A DNA stretch of 64,000 nucleotides from Cobetia sp. L2A1. Its GTDB lineage: Bacteria; Pseudomonadota; Gammaproteobacteria; Pseudomonadales; Halomonadaceae. The stretch is taken from NCBI RefSeq assembly GCF_009796845.1, contig NZ_CP047025.1:2232001-2296000 (forward strand), written 5' to 3'. The notes under the pieces are model-generated. The model was given only the letters and a program-made list of their open reading frames with translations. It did not search any database and was not told where the DNA came from. Both the position numbers and the translations under genes were made by a program. Shown here piece after piece: positions 54,109-62,695 of the stretch. Every line of letters begins with the position of its first letter. Positions within the stretch are counted from its first letter, which is position 1.

Positions 54109-55812
54109 TTGAACAATGAATCGTTATATCAATTCTCGACGCTGACTGTCGTGCTGCTATTGGTCGCCTTCTATGGCGGCACCTATCTGATAACACTCAG
54201 CATCCGCAAGAAAACCGAAGATGCTGACGAATTCATGGTCTCCAACCATAGAGTCGGCTTCGGCATGGGCGCTGCGAGCATGACCGCCACCTGGATCTGG
54301 GCGGCATCGTTCTACGCAGCAGCTACCTCGGGCTTCACCTATGGCGTCTCTGGCCCGATACATTATGGCTTCTGGGGGGCGCTGATGATTCTATTCATCT
54401 ATCCCTTCGGCCGTCGGTTCCGCAAGCTTGCCCCCAATGCCCACACGCTGGGGGAGCTGATCCATGCACGTCACGGTTCAAGCAGCCAGCTGATCCTGGC
54501 CTTCTCCAACGTGCTGGGCAGCATCATCAGCCTGATGGTCAACTTCACTGCCGCCGGCGCACTGGTCTCCGTGCTGTCTCCGCTGTCGTTCCAGGCGGGC
54601 GTGATCATGGCGGGCACCGGGGTGCTCTTCTACACGTTCTGGTCTGGCTTCCGCGCATCGGTCTTAACCGATTTCGCCCAGCTGGTCGCCCTGATGGCCA
54701 TCGCCATCATCATCATACCCGCGGTGTTCTTTGCCATGGGGGGGCCTGCAGAGCTCGTCGAAGGTTTGAAGCATGTCACGCCACAACAGGCGGACTTCTT
54801 CTCGATGGATGCCATCCTCAATCAGGGGGCTCCCTTCTTCGTGGCTGTACTGGCCTACGCAATCGGTAACCAGACCATTTCCCAGCGCCTCTTTGCCGTC
54901 AATGAAGACCACATCAAACCGACCTTCATCACGGCGACCGTAGGCTATGGCGCCATCGTCATCGGCCTGGGCATGATCGGCCTGATGGCGCTGACACTGG
55001 GTGTCGAGCCCATGAATGGCGACATGAACAATCTGATCCCTCAGATGGTGTCTGAGTACTTGCCGCCCTTCTTCATCGCACTGTTCTTCATTCTGGTGAT
55101 CGGCTCACTGTCGTCCACCGCCGATTCTGATCTATCTGCGCTCTCCGCCATCATCATGGCCGATGTCTACGGCAAGAATATCGCCCGCGGCAAGCCAGAC
55201 CCCAGACGCATGCTGCTCATCGGTCGTGTGACCATGATTGTCGCGACGATGCTCGGTATTACCTTCGCCAGTTTCTCACTGGATATCCTCGTGATGCTGG
55301 TATTCGTCGGTGCGCTGTGGGGGGCTATCGTATTCCCTGTCATCGCCAGCTGCTTCTGGAATCGGGTCACCAATGCCGCCTTTACCGTCTCGGTACTGGT
55401 CGCCATGGTGCTGTTCTGCGTTGCGCGCTTTGAACTGGTTCCGCTCACTGGACTCAGCGGGTTGTTCTTCGAGTTACTCGCCTGCATCGGGGGCGGTGTC
55501 ATCATCGGCCTGATGGTATTTGGCTTCCTCGGACGCACACTCGGCATCATTGCAGGTGTTGCGGCAATGATTGCCATGCTGATCTTCGCCACCGGCTTTC
55601 TTCGCGATTACACCGTGCTGTTGTCTTCACTTACTGCCTACGGCACCAGCACGCTGGTGTGTGTGGTGATGAGCTTGTCCAGTCGTCAGGAGCGCTTCGA
55701 TTTTGCCACCATCGGTGAAAAGGTCGGCAACTACGATGAAGCGCTGGATGCCGAGAATCGGCGTGACTCTGATTCGATCCAGACACGGCCTGCCACTCCA
55801 ACGAATGCATAG
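54109..55812 (+). CDS. Sodium:solute symporter (SSS family), urea/allantoin-permease-like branch
   Basis: 567 residues, about fourteen helices. Starts at TTG 54109 with AGAGGGT eight bases upstream; no closer ATG fits. Family features include YGGTYLITLSIRKKTEDADEFM, MGAASMTATWIWAAS, and the sodium-site segment SLSSTADSDLSALSAIIM near residue 340. Length and the SSTADSDL block resemble the larger SSS subgroup containing urea-type permeases and their relatives. A 42-residue membrane peptide gene follows 26 bp later. Placed in a region of amide/imide-like catabolism genes; substrate unknown. Confidence 0.87.
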   Translation: MNNESLYQFSTLTVVLLLVAFYGGTYLITLSIRKKTEDADEFMVSNHRVGFGMGAASMTATWIWAASFYAAATSGFTYGVSGPIHYGFWGALMILFIYPFGRRFRKLAPNAHTLGELIHARHGSSSQLILAFSNVLGSIISLMVNFTAAGALVSVLSPLSFQAGVIMAGTGVLFYTFWSGFRASVLTDFAQLVALMAIAIIIIPAVFFAMGGPAELVEGLKHVTPQQADFFSMDAILNQGAPFFVAVLAYAIGNQTISQRLFAVNEDHIKPTFITATVGYGAIVIGLGMIGLMALTLGVEPMNGDMNNLIPQMVSEYLPPFFIALFFILVIGSLSSTADSDLSALSAIIMADVYGKNIARGKPDPRRMLLIGRVTMIVATMLGITFASFSLDILVMLVFVGALWGAIVFPVIASCFWNRVTNAAFTVSVLVAMVLFCVARFELVPLTGLSGLFFELLACIGGGVIIGLMVFGFLGRTLGIIAGVAAMIAMLIFATGFLRDYTVLLSSLTAYGTSTLVCVVMSLSSRQERFDFATIGEKVGNYDEALDAENRRDSDSIQTRPATPTNA

Positions 55813-55838
55813 CACCTGAACACAAGGAGACATTCATC

Positions 55839-55967
55839 ATGACGTTACTCTTCGCTGTTTATGTCCTGGTCTGGCCGGTGCTGACACTGGCGGTACTGGT
55901 TGTCATCTGCCGTGCGGTTGCCCGCGACCGCCGCAGTGCGCGTAAGGAACAGCGTGATCTGGTATAA
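55839..55967 (+). CDS. 42-residue single-helix protein, putative transporter small subunit
   Basis: MTLLFAVYVLVWPVLTLAVL begins a single membrane helix (about 2-26) followed by a basic tail (RDRRSARKEQRDLV). AAGGAG lies nine bases before the ATG at 55839. Small proteins of this kind commonly follow large SSS symporter genes and are annotated as putative transporter small subunits. A 21-bp terminator stem starts 26 bp after the stop. Confidence 0.75.
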   Translation: MTLLFAVYVLVWPVLTLAVLVVICRAVARDRRSARKEQRDLV

Positions 55968-55992
55968 GAGGTGATGTGACGTAGCACCGTGA

Positions 55993-56037
55993 CACAAGAA
56001 GCCCACCACTGGAGACTCCAGTGGTGGGCTTCTTGTG
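55993..56037. terminator. Bidirectional terminator after the second symporter unit
   Basis: 21-bp perfect stem CACAAGAAGCCCACCACTGG(A) with its complement at 56017-56037 around loop GAC. Convergent units lie on each side. Confidence 0.92.
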
Positions 56038-56064
56038 ATTTATCGGACAGATGTGCGAAACCAG

Positions 56065-56871
56065 TCAAGATATACGCGGATTATTCCGACATATATAAAT
56101 GGAGTGAAAATACTGGGATAACCAGAGCATCGTGCTGACACAAAGTGATGCTGCCAGGGATAGACCGAAGGCATATTCCGGCGGCAGCGATTGAACACTC
56201 ATTACCATCACTGCGCTAAAGGCTACCAGACTCAGCATTCCAAGCTGTGTCGCCGCCAATGTCGCTCTGGCCACCTCGGCTCCATACCGTTGGTGAAGTG
56301 TCAAGGCAATGGTCAGCATGCCAATCGGGAAACTCAAGGCAATACCAGAGACAGATGGAGCAATATCGTCCAGTACTACTGTGGCAAGACAGACAATAGT
56401 TCCTGCGAGTGCACCACGGACTACGAGATCCCCCCATCGTGGAGGTGATACTGACAGCGCGCGCGCAAGTCCCAACCCACGAGTAAATCTTAAAGCCAGG
56501 CAATGGGAAGACAGGAACACGACAAGTGCCAGCCCAAGCCCACCCGGCATCAGTCCGGCCAAGGCTGCTACCGGCAACCATAGAAGCGCTGCAAGTACAC
56601 CACTCAGGGTGGCACCTCTATGAGCTGCCAGCAGCACATACCCCAGGCAAAAGGCAAGGGTCGCCAACATGGCATGCAGGGTACCGAGCGCAGCATCAGC
56701 CACAAACGTAGCCGACTGTTCCTGCAGCATAAAGAAGTAACCCGGCGCCAATACGATAGGCGTTCCCGCCAATACTCCACCGAGTTTGGGGCCCAGTCGC
56801 ACCACGGCGACTGACACGCCGATCACGATCAGGGCAGTCGACAACCATTTGACCAGCAGAAGCCCTAACAT
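56065..56871 (-). CDS. Uncharacterised integral membrane protein
   Basis: 268 residues with about eight hydrophobic helices over most of the length and no soluble domain. LGPKLGGVLAGTPIVLAPGY near residue 35 is the most distinctive piece; it resembles the small GlpM-like/multi-helix proteins of unknown function, but I cannot name a family with confidence. ATG at 56871 is seven bases after GGGAG; GTG at 56877 is an alternative. It is the last gene of a minus-strand run with two dehydrogenases and an MFS transporter, only 18 bp from the preceding stop. Confidence 0.7.
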   Translation of the reverse strand: MLGLLLVKWLSTALIVIGVSVAVVRLGPKLGGVLAGTPIVLAPGYFFMLQEQSATFVADAALGTLHAMLATLAFCLGYVLLAAHRGATLSGVLAALLWLPVAALAGLMPGGLGLALVVFLSSHCLALRFTRGLGLARALSVSPPRWGDLVVRGALAGTIVCLATVVLDDIAPSVSGIALSFPIGMLTIALTLHQRYGAEVARATLAATQLGMLSLVAFSAVMVMSVQSLPPEYAFGLSLAASLCVSTMLWLSQYFHSIYICRNNPRIS

Positions 56872-56889
56872 CAACACACTCCCGCGTGA

Positions 56890-57630
56890 TTACATGACAT
56901 CGCCACTATTGGGACCTAGACACTGCCCGAGGTAGAGATCGCCGTCAGGTGAAGCCGCCAGCATCAGTGCCGTTGGTGCTACCTCTTCCGCTCTACCGAA
57001 ACGTCCCAAAGGAAGCTCTGCCTCCTTTGCGGCAATCCACTCGGAACTCAGGCCTTCCAGCATAGGCGTCAGAATCGGGCCAGGGGCTATCGCATTGGTC
57101 AGAACATTGTAAGGTGCCAGCTCTCGTGCCATCGACTTGGTCAGCCCCAATACACCGGCTTTAGCCGCACAGTAGTGTGATAATCCCACACCTCCCTTGA
57201 GTGCCAGCTGTGAGGCGATATTGATGATACGCCCCTGCTTTCGCTCGACCATGTGCGAGGCAACGTAGCGACTGATCAGGAAGACCCCGCGTAAATTGAT
57301 ACCGATCATGCGATCAAAGGTCTCAGAGGTCATTTCCAGGAAGGGAGTTTCATCCAGAATGCCAGCGCTATTGACCAATACATCAATGACCTGATGCTTC
57401 GCAATCACGCTATCGATCATGTTCTTGACTGACATTTCATCAGAGGCATCAACGACATGGGTGCTGATGCGAGTCTCGAGCGACTTTGCAGCCTTGCCGC
57501 AGGCTTCGACATCACGATCGGCAATTGCAATGGTAGCGCCTTCCGCATGATACAGATTCGCGATGGCCAAACCGATTCCACTCGCACCACCGACGATCAG
57601 AGCCACCTTGCCATGAAGTTTCTGTGACAT
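56890..57630 (-). CDS. Short-chain dehydrogenase/reductase
   Basis: 246 residues, classical SDR. Cofactor motif VGGASGIGLA (TGxxxGxG type) near residue 12, followed by ADRDVEACGKA, NSAGILDETPF, and the catalytic pair in SHYCAAKAGV (Tyr and Lys). The acidic residue after the second strand (ADRD) favours NAD(H). It oxidises or reduces an alcohol/ketone of unknown identity. ATG at 57630 has GGAGAG six bases upstream; the longer frame to 57684 is rejected. It follows a second SDR gene by 61 bp with a hairpin in between. Confidence 0.9.
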   Translation of the reverse strand: MSQKLHGKVALIVGGASGIGLAIANLYHAEGATIAIADRDVEACGKAAKSLETRISTHVVDASDEMSVKNMIDSVIAKHQVIDVLVNSAGILDETPFLEMTSETFDRMIGINLRGVFLISRYVASHMVERKQGRIINIASQLALKGGVGLSHYCAAKAGVLGLTKSMARELAPYNVLTNAIAPGPILTPMLEGLSSEWIAAKEAELPLGRFGRAEEVAPTALMLAASPDGDLYLGQCLGPNSGDVM

Positions 57631-57658
57631 GGAACATCTCTCCAGCAATAGAGAAGGA

Positions 57659-57681
57659 ACGGGGCAGGGACTCTGCCCCGT
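57659..57681 (-). terminator. Intercistronic hairpin between the two SDR genes
   Basis: Perfect stem ACGGGGCAG / CTGCCCCGT with a 5-nt loop. The T-rich tail on the minus strand is weak, so it is likely partial termination or mRNA processing. Confidence 0.45.
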
Positions 57682-57691
57682 CATTCAGCGA

Positions 57692-58480
57692 TCAGCTCGG
57701 CCAACGAACCGTCAGCCCACCATCAACGATCAACTGCTGACCGGTGACATAGGAAGCATCATCACTGGTCAAGAAGCGTACCGTACGGGCAACTTCATCA
57801 GCACGCCCTACTCGCCCTGCCGGAATGACCTTGCCTGCAGCAGCCAGACCATCAGGGCCTAGCGAGTTGACCGGATCAAGCGACTGAGGAGTCTCGATCA
57901 AGCCCGGTATCAGGGTATTGACTCGAATGCCACGCGGGGCAAGCTCCACTGCAAGTGATTTCACCAGCCCCATCAATCCACTCTTAGCAGCCGCGTAATG
58001 GCAGTGATTGTCCCATCCGTAAACGCCGCCAGCGATGGAGGAAATTGCTACCATGGCACCCGGCCCCTTCATGACACGCGAGGCGCTGCGAAATACTCGC
58101 ATGACACCAGTCAGGTCCACCGACAACATGTCATTCCAGGCATCGTCTGATAGCGTTTCCAACGGAGACTGACGCAGAATCCCTGCTCCCGCCACGGCAA
58201 TATCCAACTGCCCGAAAGCCTCAGTGGCTGCCTGAGCGAGAGAGTCGCATTGGTCTCCATCACGGACATCCACCGCTACGGCAATACACTCGCCACCAGC
58301 CTCCCTGACGGCTGACAAGGTATCTTCGATATCATGAGGATCACTGGGGTAATACCCTGCGACTACCTTTACCCCAGCCTTGGCGTAACTGACCGCCAGG
58401 GCTTGACCAATTCCGCTGGCAGCCCCGGAGATGATCGCCACCTTGCCAGCCAAACCATCGTCACGTGTCAAGGTACTCAT
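57692..58480 (-). CDS. Short-chain dehydrogenase/reductase
   Basis: 262 residues. Cofactor motif SGAASGIGQA near residue 19, GAGILRQSPLETL, and the catalytic Tyr/Lys in CHYAAAKSGLMGLV; C-terminal VTGQQLIVDGGLTVRW is the usual SDR ending. GYYPSDPHD after the second strand lacks the typical NAD-specific acidic residue in the first position, so cofactor choice is open. The start ATG overlaps the MFS gene stop by four bases, showing translational coupling with transport. Substrate unknown. Confidence 0.9.
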   Translation of the reverse strand: MSTLTRDDGLAGKVAIISGAASGIGQALAVSYAKAGVKVVAGYYPSDPHDIEDTLSAVREAGGECIAVAVDVRDGDQCDSLAQAATEAFGQLDIAVAGAGILRQSPLETLSDDAWNDMLSVDLTGVMRVFRSASRVMKGPGAMVAISSIAGGVYGWDNHCHYAAAKSGLMGLVKSLAVELAPRGIRVNTLIPGLIETPQSLDPVNSLGPDGLAAAGKVIPAGRVGRADEVARTVRFLTSDDASYVTGQQLIVDGGLTVRWPS

Positions 58481-59838
58481 GCGACTGCCTCCTTTAGAAC
58501 ATCCTCTTCAAGGTGATCCACCTTGCGAGTCCCCAACATCAGAAGGCCACTGAGCATCAATGGCAGAGACCCCGCCAGGATAGCGGCCCACGTCATGCTC
58601 ACCCCTGCCGTCAGTAGCACGGAGACCAAACCGGAACCGACGATAGCTCCCACTGGGGCCATCACGTGGGCGACATTGGCTCCTGTACCACGGACGTGAG
58701 CCGGGAAAGACTCCCCCATGTAGAACAGGATGGCGGCGAACGGGCCAAGCAAGAAGAACAGCGTGATGGCATACATCATGTAGACAAAGCCATCACTGGC
58801 CGGGCCCAACAGCATCACTACACTAGCGATGCCGCCCAACAGGAAGCCCAACATCACCGTCGTGCGACGGCCAATGCGATCCCCAAGCCAACCATGTGTC
58901 AGGTACCCCACGAAGCCCACCGCATTGGCCAGGATCAAGACATACAAAGAGCTTTCAAAACTTACGCTTTTCGCTTCCACCAGGACTGTCGTTCCCAACA
59001 CGGCAAAGACCTGGATCGCCATCCAGCTGAATAACCAAACCAATGACAGCGAGATGGTATGACGACGCAGTTCTGGCCCGAACACACCTTTGAGCCCAAG
59101 GTTATTGCCTGTATTGACTTCAATATCATGCTCGGCAGCCAATGCGGCAGCCCCGGCAGCATCACCCGATTTACGACGACGCTCCACTTCCTTGATGGCA
59201 GCGAACACCGGCGATTCCGGCAGTTTCATGGCCATCACGATGACGATGATCGACGCACAGGCCGCCACAAAGAAACTGCCACGCCAGCCAACGACTGGCA
59301 GTAGCATTGCCGTCATCCCGGCCGACAGCAGCGCCCCTACTGGCCAGCCGCTCTGGACAAGACTGAACATGAAGCCGCGACCCTTGGCTTTCTTGTAGAT
59401 CTCATTGAGGTATACGGCATTGACGACTTCTTCAGAGACAGCAAAGCCTGAGAAAGCTCGAATGATCACCATTGATGCCGCACCAATAGCGATCCCGGAC
59501 AGGCCGGAACTAAGCGCCCCGCCGATCACCAGTAGAATCAAGGTATTCTTGCGGCCGAAGCGGTCAAGCATGGTGCCGACAACCAGAGAAACGGCAAACA
59601 CGCCAATCGTCGCCCAGGTATTGACCGCAGTGGCCTTGGCAGTAGTCCACCCGAAATCATCAGCAATCACGGGTAATAGTGTGCCAAATAGGGTGTAGTC
59701 ATAGACCGAAGCCACCCAGGCAATGAAGCAAACCAGAGAAGCATAGCCGATCTGCTTATTGGTAATTTCAGCATTCCAAGGTTCATCTGCGCTTGCAGCC
59801 TGCCCCTTGACTGTTACATTCGACGTTCGTTCAGTCAT
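58477..59838 (-). CDS. MFS transporter (aromatic acid/metabolite:H+ symporter-like)
   Basis: 453 residues with twelve helices. The MFS loop motif between helices 2 and 3 is GTMLDRFGRKNTL, repeated in the second half as GWLGDRIGRRTTVM. The opening IGYASLVCFIAWVASVYDYTLFGTLLPVI resembles the metabolite:H+ symporter group that takes up carboxylates. The second ATG, at 59838, has GAGGG eight bases upstream and is preferred to the one at 59844. Coupled to two SDR genes by overlap, so it probably imports or exports their substrate. Confidence 0.87.
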   Translation of the reverse strand: MTERTSNVTVKGQAASADEPWNAEITNKQIGYASLVCFIAWVASVYDYTLFGTLLPVIADDFGWTTAKATAVNTWATIGVFAVSLVVGTMLDRFGRKNTLILLVIGGALSSGLSGIAIGAASMVIIRAFSGFAVSEEVVNAVYLNEIYKKAKGRGFMFSLVQSGWPVGALLSAGMTAMLLPVVGWRGSFFVAACASIIVIVMAMKLPESPVFAAIKEVERRRKSGDAAGAAALAAEHDIEVNTGNNLGLKGVFGPELRRHTISLSLVWLFSWMAIQVFAVLGTTVLVEAKSVSFESSLYVLILANAVGFVGYLTHGWLGDRIGRRTTVMLGFLLGGIASVVMLLGPASDGFVYMMYAITLFFLLGPFAAILFYMGESFPAHVRGTGANVAHVMAPVGAIVGSGLVSVLLTAGVSMTWAAILAGSLPLMLSGLLMLGTRKVDHLEEDVLKEAVA

Positions 59839-59889
59839 CCTCATTACCCTCTCATTTGATTGTCGTTATATAGGGGTTAAGGGGGTGCA

Positions 59890-60771
59890 TCATTTGCGTG
59901 GATTACGTGCCGCGAAATCATCGGCAATTTCGTCGAAAGTACAGAAACGAACGCCTTCATGACTCTTCATATGCTCGATAAGACGTTCAAGCATCATCAG
60001 CACCTGAGGGCGACCTGACACATCCGGATGAATCGTCATGGTGAAGACGGCGTAGTCATTTTCGCGATAGACCCAATCGAACTGGTCCTGCCACATCTCT
60101 CCCAAGTGGCGAGGGCTAACGAAGCCATGGCTATTGGGTGCCTTCTTGATAAACATCATTGGCGGCAGGTCGTCGAGATACCAGTTGGCGGGAATTTCGA
60201 TTAGATCCGTTTCCTCACCACGCACAAGCGGTTTCATCCATTCCTTGGCCGATTTCGAATAATCAATCTTGGTCCAGGAGTCACCAACACGAACGTAGTA
60301 GGGATGAAAATCATTATGCATCAGGCTGTGGTCGTACTTGATTCCGCGCTCAAGCAGCAGCTCGTTGGTCACCGGACTGAATTCCCACCACGGCGCGACA
60401 TAACCCGTCGGGCGCTTGCCTGACAGTTTGGTCACCAAGTCGATGTTGTAATCCAGCACGTCGCGCTCCTGCTCGCGCGTCATGGCGATCGGATTTTCAT
60501 GGCTATAGCCATGTACGCCAACCTCATGTCCCGCCTCTACCACCGCCTTCATCTGCTCCGGGAATGTCTCGATACTGTGGCCAGGAATGAACCAGGTGGT
60601 CTTCAGGTTGTAACGCTCGAACAGCTTGAGCAATCGCGGCGCCCCGACTTCCCCAGCAAATAGACCGCGCGAAATGTCGTCAGGAGAATCTTCACCACCG
60701 TAGGAACCCAGCCAACCGGCTACTGCATCAACATCGACCCCAAAAGCACACAGAATCTCTTTCTTCGCCAT
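59890..60771 (-). CDS. Polysaccharide deacetylase-fold hydrolase, HpPgdA / cyclic-imide-hydrolase type
   Basis: 293 residues from the ATG at 60771 (GAGGTGG upstream). Metal and catalytic residues of the NodB fold are visible: D13/D15 ([17 protein letters not shown]) and H87/H91 ([13 protein letters not shown]), with [13 protein letters not shown] and [13 protein letters not shown] as later motifs. The sequence is strikingly like Helicobacter pylori PgdA (HP0310) along its whole length. A bacterial cyclic-imide hydrolase from Pseudomonas putida, also 293 residues, belongs to this same family as I recall, so hydrolysis of a cyclic imide is a real alternative to peptidoglycan deacetylation. Absence of a signal peptide and the neighbouring amidase, permeases and dehydrogenases favour the catabolic reading (inference). 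Confidence 0.85.
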   Translation of the reverse strand: MAKKEILCAFGVDVDAVAGWLGSYGGEDSPDDISRGLFAGEVGAPRLLKLFERYNLKTTWFIPGHSIETFPEQMKAVVEAGHEVGVHGYSHENPIAMTREQERDVLDYNIDLVTKLSGKRPTGYVAPWWEFSPVTNELLLERGIKYDHSLMHNDFHPYYVRVGDSWTKIDYSKSAKEWMKPLVRGEETDLIEIPANWYLDDLPPMMFIKKAPNSHGFVSPRHLGEMWQDQFDWVYRENDYAVFTMTIHPDVSGRPQVLMMLERLIEHMKSHEGVRFCTFDEIADDFAARNPRK

Positions 60772-61303
60772 CTTGACCACCTCGTTATTGAACTTGTCAT
60801 GGTGTGCTGTCGTTCGCACCTTGCACGTATGGGCCGAACGACGGCATGGCAGTGATCACACCCGCCCTGAATTGGAGATTGGATACAAAGGTCATTTTTG
60901 TCAAGAAGATGTGTAGACCGACATACATCTCGATCAGCGCATAAACACTGACCCAGGAATCGAGGTTTTGCGGCTAACTTATTAACTGAAAAGCGATTTA
61001 CACGAGAACGATGGAATCGAGAGGAGTGGTGCACTTCATGCGAGCTTTCGACCAAAGGCTAAAACGTCTAGGATCATTTTCAACAATGATCATTTTTAGG
61101 AAGAAACGTATACAGACACCATTTTAGATGGGAGACGTGATGACGCGGAAGCACGCCAGACAGCACGAGGCAGCGAGAGACTACTTGAGGGGGAAGGGAG
61201 CGCAATGGCTCAGCGTGCGATACCACGAGGCAGCAGTTCCACTACCTCGTGACACGCATCACCATCAGGGGAGAACCTATGGCATTCGTCGAAATATCAC
61301 ACC
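60772..61303. other. Intergenic region upstream of the imidase-type gene
   Basis: 532 bp. Near its start lies the operator-like sequence at 60881-60900. A second cluster with three AAAATGA cores on the minus strand is at 61069-61099 (AATGATCATTTTT and GATCATTTTC). A dyad CACGAGG / CCTCGTG at 61224-61250 may end the gntR gene. No gene supported. Confidence 0.5.
60881..60900 (-). promoter_or_regulatory. Operator candidate 1 shared with the NCS1 permease promoter
   Basis: On the minus strand CAAAAATGACCTTTGTATCC. It matches the sequence at 62587-62607 (AAAAATGATTTTTGTATCC) in all but two positions of the right-hand 19. It lies about 110 bp upstream of the imidase-type gene. Confidence 0.6.
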
Positions 61304-62335
61304 TTAGACGATGCGAAGCAGGTAGGGAGGAAGGTCTGGCTCAGGGAATACTGACAGGACTTTCAAGCGCCGCCGAGTCCGCTCTGCAGCCGCTTGAAGA
61401 TGGGATTGCAGACTGGAAGCTGCAGCGTCGAATGCCCCATAGATCAGGTGATCAATGACCAGCTTGTGTTCCATCAGCAGCGGCTCGTGCCTCGGCACCC
61501 CCAGCATCTGAAAGAACATTCGATTGACGATCATCGGTAGCTGGCTCTGGGCAATCATCTCACTGGCCTTACGGTTGCGATAATGACGCAGACACTGCTG
61601 GTGCAGGTCATTTTCCAGCTTGGAAATCGTGGCGACACTCTGTTCTTCGGGGTGATCAAGCAGACGCTGTAATCGCGACCGCATGTCCATGAGTTCAGCA
61701 CGCTCCAACATGGGACCAGAAGCTCTCAGAGCTGCTGGTTCAAGCAGTACTCGAATCTCGAAATCCTCAGCGACGGCCTGTGCAGTCAAGGGCCCCGCCA
61801 ACCAGTGCGAGTGACGATCCTTCTCGACAAGACGTTTACTGCGCAAGCGCCCCAGGACCTCCCGAGCCACGGTTCGACTTACCCCATAGAACTCGCTTAG
61901 CGCCGTCTCGATGATTCGGAAATGCCCAAAGGCCAGACACATCGCCACGGCCTCCTCCACCTCCGCATGAATCCGCTCTGCGGCGGGTCGCGTGTCCACG
62001 ACCGGCGCTTCCTCATGCCCCAGCCCCAGCAGCTGAGGTGTCAGTGGTTCACGTGATGGTGTCACGGCATCAGGATCCGGGGTCGCCAAGAAGCCGCGAC
62101 CCTCGAACCGACTGATGAGGCCTTGTTCATGAAGCAGTTCCAGGGCTTTGCGTACCGGCCCACGGCTGGTCCCGAACAGTCGCGCGATAGGACCCTCCAA
62201 CAACACAAGGTTGGTGGGCATGCGCTCGGACAGAATCGCTTCTCGCAGAGAATCTTCAATCATCGCATAGCGCGGGGCACGACTCTCCTGACGCTTGGTA
62301 GAACTGTTTGCACTGGCCAGAACCCATTCCTCCAT
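61304..62335 (-). CDS. GntR-family transcriptional regulator with two winged helices and an FCD domain
   Basis: 343 residues, longer than ordinary FadR/FCD regulators (about 230-250). A first winged helix (about 25-85: LREAILSERMPTNLVLLEGP, RLFGTSRGPVRKALELLHEQ) is followed by a second HTH-like unit (about 120-180: ALSEFYGVSRTVAREVLGRL, KDRHSHWLAGPL) and then the all-helical FCD ligand-binding domain (about 190-325, with metal-type His residues in LENDLHQQCLRHYRN). A DNA-binding duplication explains the length. ATG at 62335 has no clear ribosome site. Divergent from the NCS1 permease gene; candidate sites of a shared motif lie in both promoter regions. Confidence 0.87.
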   Translation of the reverse strand: MEEWVLASANSSTKRQESRAPRYAMIEDSLREAILSERMPTNLVLLEGPIARLFGTSRGPVRKALELLHEQGLISRFEGRGFLATPDPDAVTPSREPLTPQLLGLGHEEAPVVDTRPAAERIHAEVEEAVAMCLAFGHFRIIETALSEFYGVSRTVAREVLGRLRSKRLVEKDRHSHWLAGPLTAQAVAEDFEIRVLLEPAALRASGPMLERAELMDMRSRLQRLLDHPEEQSVATISKLENDLHQQCLRHYRNRKASEMIAQSQLPMIVNRMFFQMLGVPRHEPLLMEHKLVIDHLIYGAFDAAASSLQSHLQAAAERTRRRLKVLSVFPEPDLPPYLLRIV

Positions 62336-62447
62336 GATGTCGCCGGATCACTCTGGACCCGCGGGATCCTCCCCGACGAAGCCTCTATCACCAAGGGTCG
62401 ACGGTCCGGAACATTTTGACACTTCGCTCACGCTCTTTCGAGCATGC

Positions 62448-62466
62448 GAAAAAATGACTTTTTCTA
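62448..62466 (+). promoter_or_regulatory. Operator candidate 2 in the gntR-NCS1 intergenic region
   Basis: GAAAAAATGACTTTTTC forms a dyad (GAAAAA-N5-TTTTTC) with the same AAAAATGA core as the sites at 60881 and 62587. Located between the divergent gntR and permease genes. Confidence 0.55.
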
Positions 62467-62586
62467 CCGCCTCCAAAGCCGCTTTGCGCTTACTTGCCTT
62501 TGATAACCCGATTTTCTCACTGAAAAACCCGACTCAGAAATGGTTATGCACTAGTTGCGCGGCGAGGTACAGGTTTCAAAGGTTGC

Positions 62587-62607
62587 CAAAAAATGATTTT
62601 TGTATCC
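62587..62607 (+). promoter_or_regulatory. Operator candidate 3 in the NCS1 permease promoter
   Basis: CAAAAAATGATTTTTG (62587-62602) is a near-perfect dyad followed by TATCC, matching the site upstream of the imidase-type gene. It ends about 90 bp before the permease start. Confidence 0.6.
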
Positions 62608-62695
62608 ATACTGCATTTATGCGATCTGGAGACAGCCCGATGCTCTTCGACGCTATCGCACTCCAATAACAACCATCCAACTCTGGAGCGATGCC

